Below are positions 9,120-18,969 of a DNA stretch of 64,000 nt, piece after piece. The first letter of the stretch is position 1, and each line of letters opens with the position of its first letter. Source of the stretch: an uncultured Bacteroidales bacterium (GTDB lineage: Bacteria; Bacteroidota; Bacteroidia; Bacteroidales; Paludibacteraceae); assembly GCA_902766045.1 (NCBI GenBank), contig CACXCA010000020.1, positions 1 through 64,000 of the forward strand, given 5' to 3'. The translations under genes and the position numbers were made by a program. Below the pieces are notes generated by a model. That model was not told where the DNA came from. It saw nothing but the letters and a program-made list of their open reading frames with translations, and did no database searches.

Positions 9120-9622
9120 ATCTTGTTAAATTTAATATACATACTACCAATATTCATTAGATATACTCCAGCTGGAAGTGAGCTAACATCTATCTTGCCC
9201 CCATTATTTGTTTTTCCCGACATCTTCACTTCACCTTTCATATCATATACTAAAAAATTGCACTCCTCCTCAAATGGAATACGAACAATGACATACTCCT
9301 TTGCTGGATTAGGTGATAGATCAAATGATGACACATACGTAGCATCATCTATTTTTGAAAATTCTCCTGAAGTGAATAAAAGTTTCTTTATCTCCTTCAA
9401 ATCGATTTTGACTGGATTTTGTCTTGACACTGCATTAGCATCAGTCTCAATAATCAAAAAATCATCAGCGAAATACATTTTCCCTGATTCATACATGTCA
9501 AACGTTTGTGTCTTTTCAGACGATTCTACCGTGATTTTAGCTGCGACGCCTTCTCCCCAAGCCGACGCACAGCACACAATAAATCCAAACACTAAAAGGA
9601 TACGAAAGTGTATGTTTCTCAT
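9116..9622 (-). CDS. Small secreted protein with T9SS type A C-terminal sorting tail
   Basis: 168 aa with a signal peptide ending near CCASAWGEG. A central segment holds IDLKEIKKLLFTSGEF. The last ~65 residues form a typical Por secretion tail: DLSPNPAKEYVIVRIPF, then FLVYDMKGEVKMSG, then DVSSLPAGVYLMNIG. Such tails direct export through the type IX system and attachment to the surface. There is little cargo besides the tail. It is the first gene of a coupled pair with the 861-aa beta-helix protein and might serve as its anchor or partner; that is inference. The opposite-strand frame at 9123-9674 is a shadow. Confidence 0.85.
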   Translation of the reverse strand: MRNIHFRILLVFGFIVCCASAWGEGVAAKITVESSEKTQTFDMYESGKMYFADDFLIIETDANAVSRQNPVKIDLKEIKKLLFTSGEFSKIDDATYVSSFDLSPNPAKEYVIVRIPFEEECNFLVYDMKGEVKMSGKTNNGGKIDVSSLPAGVYLMNIGSMYIKFNKI

Positions 9623-9780
9623 GACTTTAAAATTTAATTTATACTATAAGTTGCAATATTACTTATTTTTTTGATTATTACCATATTGTTTAAGTCAATG
9701 AACATTTTTATTCAATTAACTATCATTACAATTCCATTAATATTTTAAGTCATTTATGATAAGAACAAAAAATGTTTCAA

Positions 9781-9788
9781 TAACTTTG
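9781..9788 (+). promoter_or_regulatory. -7 promoter element before the DUF4403 gene
   Basis: TAACTTTG followed by CA matches TAnnTTTG and lies 25 bases before the ATG at 9814. No clean -33 element is seen. Confidence 0.5.
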
Positions 9789-9813
9789 CAGTGTTTTTAA
9801 TTTGTGAATTGAT

Positions 9814-11265
9814 ATGAAAACAAAGAAGTTTCTCTTGTTCGCTTTATTGGTGACTCTTGCATTTAATGTGCATGCAAAAAGAACCGTTGAAGAAATCATA
9901 ATTGAAGATACTGATTTAACAAATCAATTACCTGATTCCCTTTCTTCAGATACTGTCGTCTATGAAGAACGTCCGGAAGAAGCTTATGAAGAAGTCATAT
10001 ACACTCCTAAACCATCAATCCTACACATTCCTATCAATATCAATGTTTTATTGTTAGAGAAAAAGTTAAATGACAACTTCAACGGACTATTGTACGAGGA
10101 TGATGTCATTGAAGATGATAGTCTTATGGCTCGTGCTTGGAAAGAGAATGATTTCAAAATCTCTTTCGATGAAAACGTACTAAGTTATAAAGTACCTATA
10201 AAGATTTGGATCAAGAAAAGATTCGGATTGGGATTCACCTATACTGATCAGGAGATTGAAGGAACAATCAACTTAGAGATGAAGACCGCCATCAGTTTTT
10301 CGAGGGACTGGGGACTTATCACCAAAACGGAAATCATACAATACAACTGGATAAAGAAACCTGTCCTGAAATTCGGTGTCATAGAGATCCCAATCACTTC
10401 ATTGGTCAACAAAATACTCAACGACAACAAAACATTTCTGAACAATACCATTGATGAAACGGTTAAGAAATATGTACCTCTACAAAACTATATTCAGGAA
10501 ATATGGGAGTCTGTTCAAGACCCTATAGACATTTCTGAAAGTGGGTATAAAGCATGGATAAAGATCACTCCGAAGAACTTATATTCCACACCGATCAAAG
10601 GATATCAGGGACATATCACCACCACAATAGGTATCAAATGTCTGTCTGAAATCTATATGGACGTGCCTCCTAAGATCACACAAAAGGAGAAAGACATGCC
10701 TCGGTTCCAAATGTTTACAAACACCGACGAACGTGTACAAGTAAATCTTTTGGCTGATATTCCCTACTCCACCATCGATTCTATTGCCAAAGACATCATG
10801 ATAGGTGAGACATTCGGAGAGGGCCGCCACACCATCTATGTTGATAGCATGGAGATTTTCGGACAAAATGACAAACTTGTCATCGGTGTCTATGCCAAAG
10901 GCTTCATCAACGGAACTATCTATTTAACGGGTGTTCCCTACTTTGAGCAATCCACCTCTTCCATCCGAATCAAAGATGTTGACTACCAAATAAAAACTAA
11001 AAATGTGTTGGCAAAAATCGTCAACCTATTCTATAAAAAAGGATTGAAAAAGATTATTGAGGCAAAGCTTGTCATCTCACTAAAGGATGAATTTGCATTG
11101 ATAAAAGAAAGCAGCCGAGATGAACTATTCAACAAAGAATTAATTGAGAACGTCTATATGGATGGTATGCTTAATCAACTGGATGTAAACGATATATTCC
11201 TAACGCCTAAAGGATTAAAAGTAGGCATTCTATTATCAGGAAAATTAAATGTAAGAATAGAATAA
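9814..11265 (+). CDS. DUF4403 family protein, exported
   Basis: 483 aa with a signal peptide (cleavage after FNVHA, residue 21). I recognise the DUF4403 family by the opening of the mature domain, SILHIPININVLLLEKKLN, then KISFDENVLSYKVPIKIWIKK, and by the C-terminal pattern DGMLNQLDVNDIFLTPKGL followed by VGILLSGKLNVRI. The family is proposed to have a lipid-binding tubular (TULIP-like) fold. Location is probably periplasm or outer membrane. An acidic linker (residues 24-65) precedes the domain. Solo gene between the divergent T9SS-tailed gene and htrA. Function not established. Confidence 0.88.
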   Translation: MKTKKFLLFALLVTLAFNVHAKRTVEEIIIEDTDLTNQLPDSLSSDTVVYEERPEEAYEEVIYTPKPSILHIPININVLLLEKKLNDNFNGLLYEDDVIEDDSLMARAWKENDFKISFDENVLSYKVPIKIWIKKRFGLGFTYTDQEIEGTINLEMKTAISFSRDWGLITKTEIIQYNWIKKPVLKFGVIEIPITSLVNKILNDNKTFLNNTIDETVKKYVPLQNYIQEIWESVQDPIDISESGYKAWIKITPKNLYSTPIKGYQGHITTTIGIKCLSEIYMDVPPKITQKEKDMPRFQMFTNTDERVQVNLLADIPYSTIDSIAKDIMIGETFGEGRHTIYVDSMEIFGQNDKLVIGVYAKGFINGTIYLTGVPYFEQSTSSIRIKDVDYQIKTKNVLAKIVNLFYKKGLKKIIEAKLVISLKDEFALIKESSRDELFNKELIENVYMDGMLNQLDVNDIFLTPKGLKVGILLSGKLNVRIE

Positions 11266-11478
11266 TCCATTTTATCCCGATCGGTTTCTCCTAGGTTATA
11301 GTATATAGAATCTTTTTCTGTCATCTTGTCATTCTCAGATTACGTTGAACATTTAATCTATGTTAAAAGTGTCTCGAGTTGGTTAATCTTCTTTAATAAA
11401 GCCACGGCATACACAATAAGAGCATATTATTTGTATGTTATTTAATAAAAAGATAATACTAACTTAAATTTGAAAGAC

Positions 11479-12933
11479 ATGAAACATTTGAAAGAATTAG
11501 GAATCTTAGCGGTTGTTGCTGCAGTCAGTGCGGGTGTTTCCTGCTTTTACGTTAAAAATTTCGGAAAGACAGAGAATGTAATCATACAAGAGACAAAAGC
11601 TCCCGTTCAATATTCGGCCTTTACGCATGGTGGCGAACCTGTTGATTTCACATATGCTGCCGACCAATCCGTCAATGCAGTTGTCCATGTTATGACCACC
11701 TACGAAGTTCAACAATCACGTATGAACGATCCATTCCTTGAATACTTTTTCGGGGAACGTAATTTCCAGCAGGCGCCTCAGAAAAGACAAGCTTCTGGTT
11801 CGGGTGTCATTTTAACAAAAGACGGATACATCGTCACTAACAATCATGTGGTAGAAGGAGCCTCTCAGGTAAGCGTTGTCTTAAATGACAAAAGACAATT
11901 CAAGGCAGATATTGTGGGTACAGACCCAACCACTGATTTGGCATTACTAAAAGTAGATGCCAAGGATCTTCCTACGCTACCGATCGGGAACTCAGATGAT
12001 TTGAAAGTAGGCGAATGGGTTCTAGCTGTTGGTAATCCATTCAACCTGACATCAACCGTCACTGCAGGTATTGTCAGTGCAAAAGCTAGAAACATCAACA
12101 TTTTATCCGGTGATATGAAGATTGAATCCTTTATTCAGACCGATGCAGCCGTCAATCCAGGTAACAGTGGTGGAGCATTGGTCAACACCAAAGGCGAACT
12201 AGTTGGAATCAATGCCGCAATTGCTTCACAAACAGGTTCATACACAGGTTATGCATTTGCCATACCTACCACAATTATGAGTAAAGTGGTAGCCGACCTT
12301 AAGGAATACGGCACAGTACAGAGAGCATTGTTGGGAGTTCAAATACAGGACATCAATGCTGACTTTGCAAAAGAAAAGAACCTAGAGACAATGGAAGGTG
12401 CATACGTAGCAGCGGTTGGTGAAAACAGTGCTGCAAAAGATGCTGGCATCAAAGAAGGTGATGTCATCACACACATAGAAGGACAAAAAGTCAAATCAGT
12501 CTCTGAACTACAAGAGAAGATCAGTCGATTCCGTCCAGGTGACAAAGTGAAGGTAACACTTACCCGCAACGGAAAGTTAGAGAATGTCACCGTCACACTG
12601 AAAAATATGATGGGTAACACCAATGTTGTCAAGAACTACGATGCAAGTCAATTGGGAGCAACGCTGACACCACTTACCGACAAGCAGAAGAGCAGTTTAG
12701 GTATCAACTACGGATTGCAGGTGACAAGCGTAGAAAAAGGTGGCCGCTTTCAACAAGCAGGTATTCCTAAGGGCTACATCATCTTACGAATCAACAATCA
12801 GAAGGTGACATCCACCACAGATGTAGAAAGTATCATCAGCACTTTGAAGGGCGAACAAGAAAAAGCACTCTTCATATCAGGTATATTACCTAATGGAAAG
12901 GTGGTTTACTATGCGGTGGATATGAATGAATAA
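11479..12933 (+). CDS. htrA: Do-like serine endopeptidase HtrA/DegP
   Basis: Periplasmic protease and chaperone that degrades misfolded envelope proteins. 484 aa from the ATG at 11479; an in-frame TTG 9 bases earlier is less likely. An N-terminal membrane anchor or signal (IAVVAAVSAGVSCFYV) precedes a trypsin-like domain. The catalytic triad is visible: H123 in NNHVVEG, D~153 in TTDLALL, and S230 in GNSGGAL. Two PDZ domains follow (about 275-370 and 385-480), with ALLGVQIQDI and GLQVTSVEKGGRFQQAG as their openings. It is monocistronic, with a perfect terminator 27 bases after the stop. Confidence 0.97.
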   Translation: MKHLKELGILAVVAAVSAGVSCFYVKNFGKTENVIIQETKAPVQYSAFTHGGEPVDFTYAADQSVNAVVHVMTTYEVQQSRMNDPFLEYFFGERNFQQAPQKRQASGSGVILTKDGYIVTNNHVVEGASQVSVVLNDKRQFKADIVGTDPTTDLALLKVDAKDLPTLPIGNSDDLKVGEWVLAVGNPFNLTSTVTAGIVSAKARNINILSGDMKIESFIQTDAAVNPGNSGGALVNTKGELVGINAAIASQTGSYTGYAFAIPTTIMSKVVADLKEYGTVQRALLGVQIQDINADFAKEKNLETMEGAYVAAVGENSAAKDAGIKEGDVITHIEGQKVKSVSELQEKISRFRPGDKVKVTLTRNGKLENVTVTLKNMMGNTNVVKNYDASQLGATLTPLTDKQKSSLGINYGLQVTSVEKGGRFQQAGIPKGYIILRINNQKVTSTTDVESIISTLKGEQEKALFISGILPNGKVVYYAVDMNE

Positions 12934-12960
12934 GCACGAATTGATCAATCATAGACAAAC

Positions 12961-12996
12961 GAAGGTGTGTCAGAAATGACACACCTTCATTTTTTT
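12961..12996 (+). terminator. Rho-independent terminator of htrA
   Basis: A perfect 12-bp stem (GAAGGTGTGTCA at 12961-12972, TGACACACCTTC at 12977-12988) closed by a GAAA tetraloop and followed by seven T. The leftward helicase gene ends 40 bases away. Confidence 0.95.
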
Positions 12997-13035
12997 GTAA
13001 TTATCTTTGTAGCAATATACCATGTATGAAATTAA

Positions 13036-16000
13036 TCAGCTTTCACTTTTTTTCTTTTCCAAATATAACGCAGGTAGAAATATAACATACTCCCTATCAT
13101 CATCTTTACAATACCACCAAACCACAAAACGAATCTTCGCCTTCGAAGGTACGTAACCCATCTTCTGATATTCTATCAGTTTATCTGAAAAAGCTTTTGA
13201 AAATTTGAGAATTTTATGATTATCTTTCAACAAATAATCTGCAGAAATATCAAGATTCATACCACTACGGAGTCTGGTAATCAACGCTTTTTTATCCTTG
13301 AAAAATGCAAGATTGACATCCTTATGTGTCAAAGGAACTACTATTTGTTCTAAGCTATCATATTGAGTATTGTCTATGCGAAACTCTGTTGCAACAGACT
13401 GTAAATCATCCAATGCTGTAGTATTATAATGAATATTGAGATATCTTTTGGCTCTTGTAAAACCAACATATAGTTTACGTTTCTCTTCATCTGTACTAAT
13501 ACTAGGGCAGTTGAGGTACATATATACTTGATCAAACTCTCGACCCTTAGCCTTGTGTATAGTTGAAACCATGACCGTAGATTTTTCTGTCTTTATGAAA
13601 TCATCTATTGAAGATTCATTTAGGAACAGAGTAAAATCTGACATATATTTCTCCTCATAATTAGAATCAAACGTATTGACGATATCATTAATTAAACGCA
13701 GGCAAGCACTCAGCGAATATTGCTCATTCAAGGCACGCTTTGCACCTTCCCATACCTCTTTACTAATCTTAGGAGAACAGATATTTTGCCGAATCATTTC
13801 CGTAAAGAATCTCAGTTCAGCTATATCAGACAAGTTGAAACCATCATTACTTTGAATCAACTTACACTTTATACCATTACGTTTTAGAATTCCTAAAATA
13901 ACAAGTGCCTCATGATTGGTACTCGTTAACACTGCACAAGTATCATCCTTATAGTTCGTTTTTAAATCATTAATCACTGCAGTTTCAAATCCACCTCTAC
14001 AAGAATGTTTAACCAACACCACCTCCCCATTCGTTTGTTGCTTAGAAACAATTGGTTCTGACTTCATTCTGTTTTGAATCGAAGTGACAAATTTATTGGC
14101 AAATGCGACAATTTCTTCTGATGAACGATAGTTCTCCAACAAGTTATATGCCTTAGCATTGTACTTAGTAATTAATCGTTGGAAATAATCCGAAGATGAG
14201 CCTCTGAACTGATAAATGTTTTGATCATCATCTCCAACCGCAATCACTCGCAGATTATCATTACTTTCCATCAAGGCTTCCACCAAATGGAACTCTTCCT
14301 CCGTCATATCTTGTGCCTCATCTATAACAAGCACCTTTTTAATAATTCTATTAGGTTCAACTTCTTTGTCAAGAATCATCTTTGTTGCCTGTGGTATCAC
14401 ATCTTTCACATCCTCTATTTTCCCCATCCTACCAATCAGATCAAAACAATAAGAATGAAATGTTTTAATTTCCAAAAAACTAATATCATTCTCCAACAAA
14501 CTTCTCAATCTAATTTTAAACTCTATAGCTGCAGCACGCGAAAAGGTAAGCATTAGTAATTGTTCACATTTGATATCCTCTAACAACAATAAAGATGCTA
14601 ATTTATGAACCAGCACACGTGTTTTCCCACTACCCGGACCTGCTGAAATAACAATGTGAGGTGACAAATCATCATCAATTATCTCTTTCTGTAAAGGAGA
14701 AAGGGATTTAAACAATTTATCGTATTTTTTAGGCGTAATATTTCTTCCTATTTGAACAAGCCGTTCCTGAGTGAAATATTTTGAAAGAAACCGTTTGTAA
14801 TCCATGAAGAAATAATCATTTACAAAGGTTATTGCCGCATTATAATCCCGAACCATCATATTGGCAAACTCACCTACAATATGTATTTGTTCTATTTTAT
14901 GACGATAAAATTCATCTAGTTTACGATAATCTTCTTTAGTATATTGCAAACGTCCATTCTCTTTTATTCGATTAATATTCAGTCCCATGTATAACACAAG
15001 AAAACCTCCCTCCAATTTCACCGAGTTAATTTTAGCAAGGAAAAGCAGAGCTTCCTCTATATCATGTACTTCAGCATGATACTCCACAAACAAATCATTA
15101 TTGTAACCTTCCAAAAGTTCAATAATCGAAAACAGAATCAAAGGTTCCTTTCTCTGTGAACTTTCAAATCGTTGAGATAGAAACTTCACAATAAAATTAG
15201 AAACAGAGAGAATTTTTATCTGCTTATTTTTCAATTCATCAATAGTCATTTGAGGAATAACTTCAACCAAATCCTGATTCTCTTGATTAAGTCTTACATA
15301 TGACTTTGATTTCCAAAACAGCAAAATGGTTTTAATGTTTTTCACATTCGTTTTTATCGATAACTTTTCTGCTTCCTCATTTAACAATTTCAAATTCAGC
15401 AAAACGCCATCGTCCGTCAATTTATCCAAAATAAACATAATAAGTTTTTGAAACGCAGCTAAAACTTCCTGTGATTTTCTTGTGGATTCAATAAAAGCAG
15501 AGATGTCTCTATCGTCTTTCAAGATTTTTTCCTGCCTCATGATTTGCACAACGTCAACAACTTCATCCTTAGTCATACCAAGTATATCAGCCAAATAATC
15601 CACCCTAGACTCAGCAGCCTCTGCATCATCACGTGTGATATGTTTGCACGATATAAGTGATTTAATGATTCGTTTTGCCCTCGTTTTTTCTTCTATGCTT
15701 AGAAATAATTTTGACGCATCTATTTTCGATGCTGCCTCCTCATAGTTTTTTGCCAAAATACTTGTAGCATAGACATGTGGAGAGTTCTTACCCCTTTGAA
15801 TAAATCCAGCATTTTCTAAAGCTTGTAAAGCCGTTTTAACGCGAGTTTCAACATCGATCACCTCATAATTCCATCCTGCAGTTCTCGCTATTTCCAAGGC
15901 AGAAGAACATACTGACTTGCGATTCTTAGTCATGTTTTTTATCGCACGCCATATTTGATTAATCTCCGCACATGATATACGGGTTGAATTATTGAGAATA

Positions 16001-17802
16001 AAGTGTTTATCTAAATCATTATCAGAATATAACACATAACATTCCGCCTCCAGATTCGGATCACGTCCTGCGCGTCCAGCCTCTTGTACGTAGTTCTCTA
16101 ATGAGTCTGAAATATCATAATGAACCACCAACTTAACATTAGCTTTGTCCACGCCCATACCAAAAGCAGATGTAGCCACCATTACTTGTACTGTATCATT
16201 GATAAAATCGTCCTGGTGACTTTGTTTTTCTTTCGGATCCATTTTTCCATTAAATGGTAATGCTAATATACCATCATTCTTCAACTGATCCGACAACTTT
16301 ACAGTTTGTTTTGTCCTTGAAACATAGACTATTGTCGGACAATCCTTCGTCTTAATTAATTCACGAAGTTCTAAATATTTTTTTGTTTCGGGATCAACTA
16401 GACGTACTTGATAACGAAGGTTTGTGCGAGAAGCATTAGAAGCATACAACTCCAGTTCCACTCCCAAATTATCCTTGAAATAATCTTTTATATCAGAAAT
16501 GACTTTTTGCTTAGCTGTTGCAGTAAAACAAGAAACGGGTATGTTTTTTATACCTTTCTTCTCTGCCAATTCCCGAATGTACTTGCCTATGTATAAGTAA
16601 TCAACCCTAAAATCTTGTCCCCATGCACTAAAACAATGTGCTTCGTCAATCACAAACCGAGCTATCTGACGAGATAATAAAAGTTTCTCTATTGTTTTAC
16701 TTCTTAATGATTCAGGAGATATATAGAGAATGGAAGCCACACCAGAATCTACTTTTTCTATTGCATTCTGGCGCTCGAGAGGGCTTAATAGTCCATTGAT
16801 TGTAACCGCATCTACAATCCCTTTTTTCTCTAAATTGTCCACCTGGTCTTTCATAAGAGATTGTAAAGGTGATATAACAACAGTCAAAGCTCGTTCTGTA
16901 ATCCCCGCAATTAGCGCAGGAAGTTGGAAAGTTAGACTTTTGCCTCCTCCTGTGGGGAATATGGCAAGCAATGATTTATTATTAACAGCTGCATTTACAG
17001 CATTTTCTTGCAAAGGTTCTCCATTATATCTTCTAAAACTATCAAAGCCAAAAATACGCTTAAGATAAATTTGAGGATTTAAAAACTCTTTGCAGTACAA
17101 ACATCTATTACCACATGGCGTTCCTCGCAATCTTTTCAACACACGCTCTATTAATGGAAATTGTCGGTGAACCCAATGAGGAATGATAGAGGTTTTATCA
17201 TTGGTTGAAATAATTGCAAGCGCGTAAGCTACCTCAATCGGAGCGATTTCTACCATTTTTTCTAGGGGTGCATTACTACATATCTTCTTTTCAAAAAAAG
17301 TGGAAATAAAACGAATCGTATCCCCACAAGGTTTCAATTGTATATAATTAAAAAAACCATTGAATTCTGGTTTGTCATAAAGAAGATTAACTAATATCTG
17401 CAAGTATGTCTTATCTAGCTGTTGCAACGCATTTATTTCATCATAAAAGAGTTCCTTTGTTTTAATTGCATCATTAAGTGGGTTAGACAAGTCATCTGAT
17501 TGTATTTTATCATTTTTTAAGAGATTATGATAAGGTCTTTCTGGAAATAATAATGGAGAAATATACAATGTATCAATGAAACGAACATCCGTCGACACAT
17601 CAAAATAATTTGCATCATGATGGCAAATGTTATGTCCACAAATATATTCGAATCCTTCAATAAATTTTTCAAATTCTATCTTTTGAGATGTATGTAATTT
17701 AACGCCATTGGATTTTATTGCACCAAAATCCAACACTTTTTTTTCTTGAGGATTTACCTCCAGATCTATAAAAACCAAGTCCGACATACTTTCCTTAACC
17801 AA
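13036..17802 (-). CDS. Exonuclease-like / RecQ helicase / UvrD helicase fusion protein
   Basis: A single 1588-aa frame combines three enzymatic modules. (1) Residues 1-125 resemble a DEDD (DnaQ-like) 3'-5' exonuclease: Exo I FIDLE (D13, E15), Exo II GHNICHHDANYF (D63), Exo III NPLNDAIKTKELF (D111). The usual Exo III His position is Ser106. (2) A cysteine cluster CGNRCLYC near 229-236 precedes an SF2 RecQ-type helicase: Walker A FPTGGGKSLTF (~285), DEAHCFSAWGQDFR (~387), FGMGVDKANVKLVVHYD (~545), QEAGRAGRD (~575). (3) After a long helical middle (~620-1030) comes an SF1 UvrD/Rep helicase: SAGPGSGKTRVLVHKLA (~1057), VIDEAQDM (~1163), GDDDQNIYQFRG (~1195), STIHKAKGREFD (~1417), KLYVGFTRAKR (~1446). 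The last ~70 residues are unassigned. It stands alone between htrA and an orphan membrane protein. It must act on DNA (repair, recombination or defence); which of these I cannot tell. All helicase motifs look intact. Confidence 0.93.
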   Translation of the reverse strand: MVKESMSDLVFIDLEVNPQEKKVLDFGAIKSNGVKLHTSQKIEFEKFIEGFEYICGHNICHHDANYFDVSTDVRFIDTLYISPLLFPERPYHNLLKNDKIQSDDLSNPLNDAIKTKELFYDEINALQQLDKTYLQILVNLLYDKPEFNGFFNYIQLKPCGDTIRFISTFFEKKICSNAPLEKMVEIAPIEVAYALAIISTNDKTSIIPHWVHRQFPLIERVLKRLRGTPCGNRCLYCKEFLNPQIYLKRIFGFDSFRRYNGEPLQENAVNAAVNNKSLLAIFPTGGGKSLTFQLPALIAGITERALTVVISPLQSLMKDQVDNLEKKGIVDAVTINGLLSPLERQNAIEKVDSGVASILYISPESLRSKTIEKLLLSRQIARFVIDEAHCFSAWGQDFRVDYLYIGKYIRELAEKKGIKNIPVSCFTATAKQKVISDIKDYFKDNLGVELELYASNASRTNLRYQVRLVDPETKKYLELRELIKTKDCPTIVYVSRTKQTVKLSDQLKNDGILALPFNGKMDPKEKQSHQDDFINDTVQVMVATSAFGMGVDKANVKLVVHYDISDSLENYVQEAGRAGRDPNLEAECYVLYSDNDLDKHFILNNSTRISCAEINQIWRAIKNMTKNRKSVCSSALEIARTAGWNYEVIDVETRVKTALQALENAGFIQRGKNSPHVYATSILAKNYEEAASKIDASKLFLSIEEKTRAKRIIKSLISCKHITRDDAEAAESRVDYLADILGMTKDEVVDVVQIMRQEKILKDDRDISAFIESTRKSQEVLAAFQKLIMFILDKLTDDGVLLNLKLLNEEAEKLSIKTNVKNIKTILLFWKSKSYVRLNQENQDLVEVIPQMTIDELKNKQIKILSVSNFIVKFLSQRFESSQRKEPLILFSIIELLEGYNNDLFVEYHAEVHDIEEALLFLAKINSVKLEGGFLVLYMGLNINRIKENGRLQYTKEDYRKLDEFYRHKIEQIHIVGEFANMMVRDYNAAITFVNDYFFMDYKRFLSKYFTQERLVQIGRNITPKKYDKLFKSLSPLQKEIIDDDLSPHIVISAGPGSGKTRVLVHKLASLLLLEDIKCEQLLMLTFSRAAAIEFKIRLRSLLENDISFLEIKTFHSYCFDLIGRMGKIEDVKDVIPQATKMILDKEVEPNRIIKKVLVIDEAQDMTEEEFHLVEALMESNDNLRVIAVGDDDQNIYQFRGSSSDYFQRLITKYNAKAYNLLENYRSSEEIVAFANKFVTSIQNRMKSEPIVSKQQTNGEVVLVKHSCRGGFETAVINDLKTNYKDDTCAVLTSTNHEALVILGILKRNGIKCKLIQSNDGFNLSDIAELRFFTEMIRQNICSPKISKEVWEGAKRALNEQYSLSACLRLINDIVNTFDSNYEEKYMSDFTLFLNESSIDDFIKTEKSTVMVSTIHKAKGREFDQVYMYLNCPSISTDEEKRKLYVGFTRAKRYLNIHYNTTALDDLQSVATEFRIDNTQYDSLEQIVVPLTHKDVNLAFFKDKKALITRLRSGMNLDISADYLLKDNHKILKFSKAFSDKLIEYQKMGYVPSKAKIRFVVWWYCKDDDREYVIFLPALYLEKKKSES

Positions 17803-18163
17803 TCAACTAAAAGAAATATGTTCAAGCTACACTATTCAACAATTTTCTCTTTTTTCGTTTCACAAAGCTCATATCGTGAACCGTTATTAAAACCATCTAA
17901 ATAACAATCTACTCACCAGAACACATACAATAGCAAATGTAAGAAATATTCAGAAATCAGAAGTATATTCCTCAAAATAACATTAAAAACACAGTCAACC
18001 CATACCTCCTCTAAAAATTTATCCCATGCGCAAGGTTGCTTAATAAAAAAAATATAATTTTGGAGCATTAACGTTGATTGAAAATTGACTTCAACGGAAG
18101 AATAACCAATTGTTATACAATAGGGAGTACTATACTTTTATTTCTCTTTTTAAATTAAAACAC
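17803..18163. other. Divergent intergenic region between the helicase fusion and a membrane-anchored protein
   Basis: 361 AT-rich bases with no ORF of note. A TAATTTTG box (18055-18062) facing right, with a TTG 16 bases upstream, is a weak candidate promoter for the gene at 18164. I see no clear promoter for the helicase gene and no repeat or RNA gene. Confidence 0.4.
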
Positions 18164-18934
18164 ATGAAAAAACTTAATTTAGATTTCATAAAAAAAGCCG
18201 ATTATATATTGGTTTTCTTATGTGCCGCCGTAGGTCTTATATTTCTGCTCATCTTAATCATCTACACTGCTGCCAATACGTTATTCTCCTCATCATCTTC
18301 CGATGTGTCTGTTAGTGTAATAGAAACGAATAATCAAAATAAAGAACTACCGGATAACAACAATAATGAGGAATCCACAGATGAAGAACTCATCGAATTT
18401 ACTTCTATGATGAATGATGTATATGTTTTCAAAGTGAAAAATCCAAAAATGCGTGAGGAAAAAGTTTCTATATCAATGTACAAAGGCAGCTCAAGATCCG
18501 ATGACGACGGACTGACTAATTTCTTATTTATAAATAGTCAAAAGGAAGAATACAAATTATTCCCTTCAAATTCACAATATATTTACAGTTATTCCAACGG
18601 TTATGACTTCTACGATTCCGGTTCAAATGATTATAAAGGCAAAAATGACACCTTGAGATTTTATGCTGTCATAAAAGCAGACACGAACAATGACAAATAT
18701 CTTAACAGTGATGACGACATCTCACTTTACGTTTCAGACTATAATGGGAAAAATCTGACGGAAATATCCTCCTCCATAATGAGTTGTAAAAAAATTGGCA
18801 AGCATAAAATTCTTTTCACAGAGTTTCATGACGGAGAACTAAAATACTATGTATTTGATTACAAGAAAAAAGAGAAAGATTTAATCAAATCTGTCAAACA
18901 AAAGGTCAAAGAAAAATCTATTGAAATCTATTAA
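18164..18934 (+). CDS. Hypothetical single-pass membrane protein
   Basis: 256 aa from the ATG at 18164. A TTG start 54 bases earlier is possible but adds an unlikely N-terminus. One transmembrane segment lies near residues 14-38 (ILVFLCAAVGLIFLLILIIYTAA). A Ser/Asn/Glu-rich linker follows, then a periplasmic domain of about 190 aa. That domain contains DTNNDKYLNSDDDISLYVSD, an Asp-rich run that resembles the repeat of Bacteroidetes beta-propeller-like proteins (information on parameters then NDxxxLY). The end is lysine-rich. No family is recognised. It lies 35 bp before the MBL-fold lipoprotein gene and may share its transcript. Confidence 0.7.
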   Translation: MKKLNLDFIKKADYILVFLCAAVGLIFLLILIIYTAANTLFSSSSSDVSVSVIETNNQNKELPDNNNNEESTDEELIEFTSMMNDVYVFKVKNPKMREEKVSISMYKGSSRSDDDGLTNFLFINSQKEEYKLFPSNSQYIYSYSNGYDFYDSGSNDYKGKNDTLRFYAVIKADTNNDKYLNSDDDISLYVSDYNGKNLTEISSSIMSCKKIGKHKILFTEFHDGELKYYVFDYKKKEKDLIKSVKQKVKEKSIEIY

Positions 18935-18969
18935 TTTATATCTTCACAAAACCCACCATATTTATTTTT

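Noticed and set aside
11470-11478. TTG start for htrA
   Set aside because: The ATG nine bases later gives a normal signal anchor; TTG starts are rare in this group.
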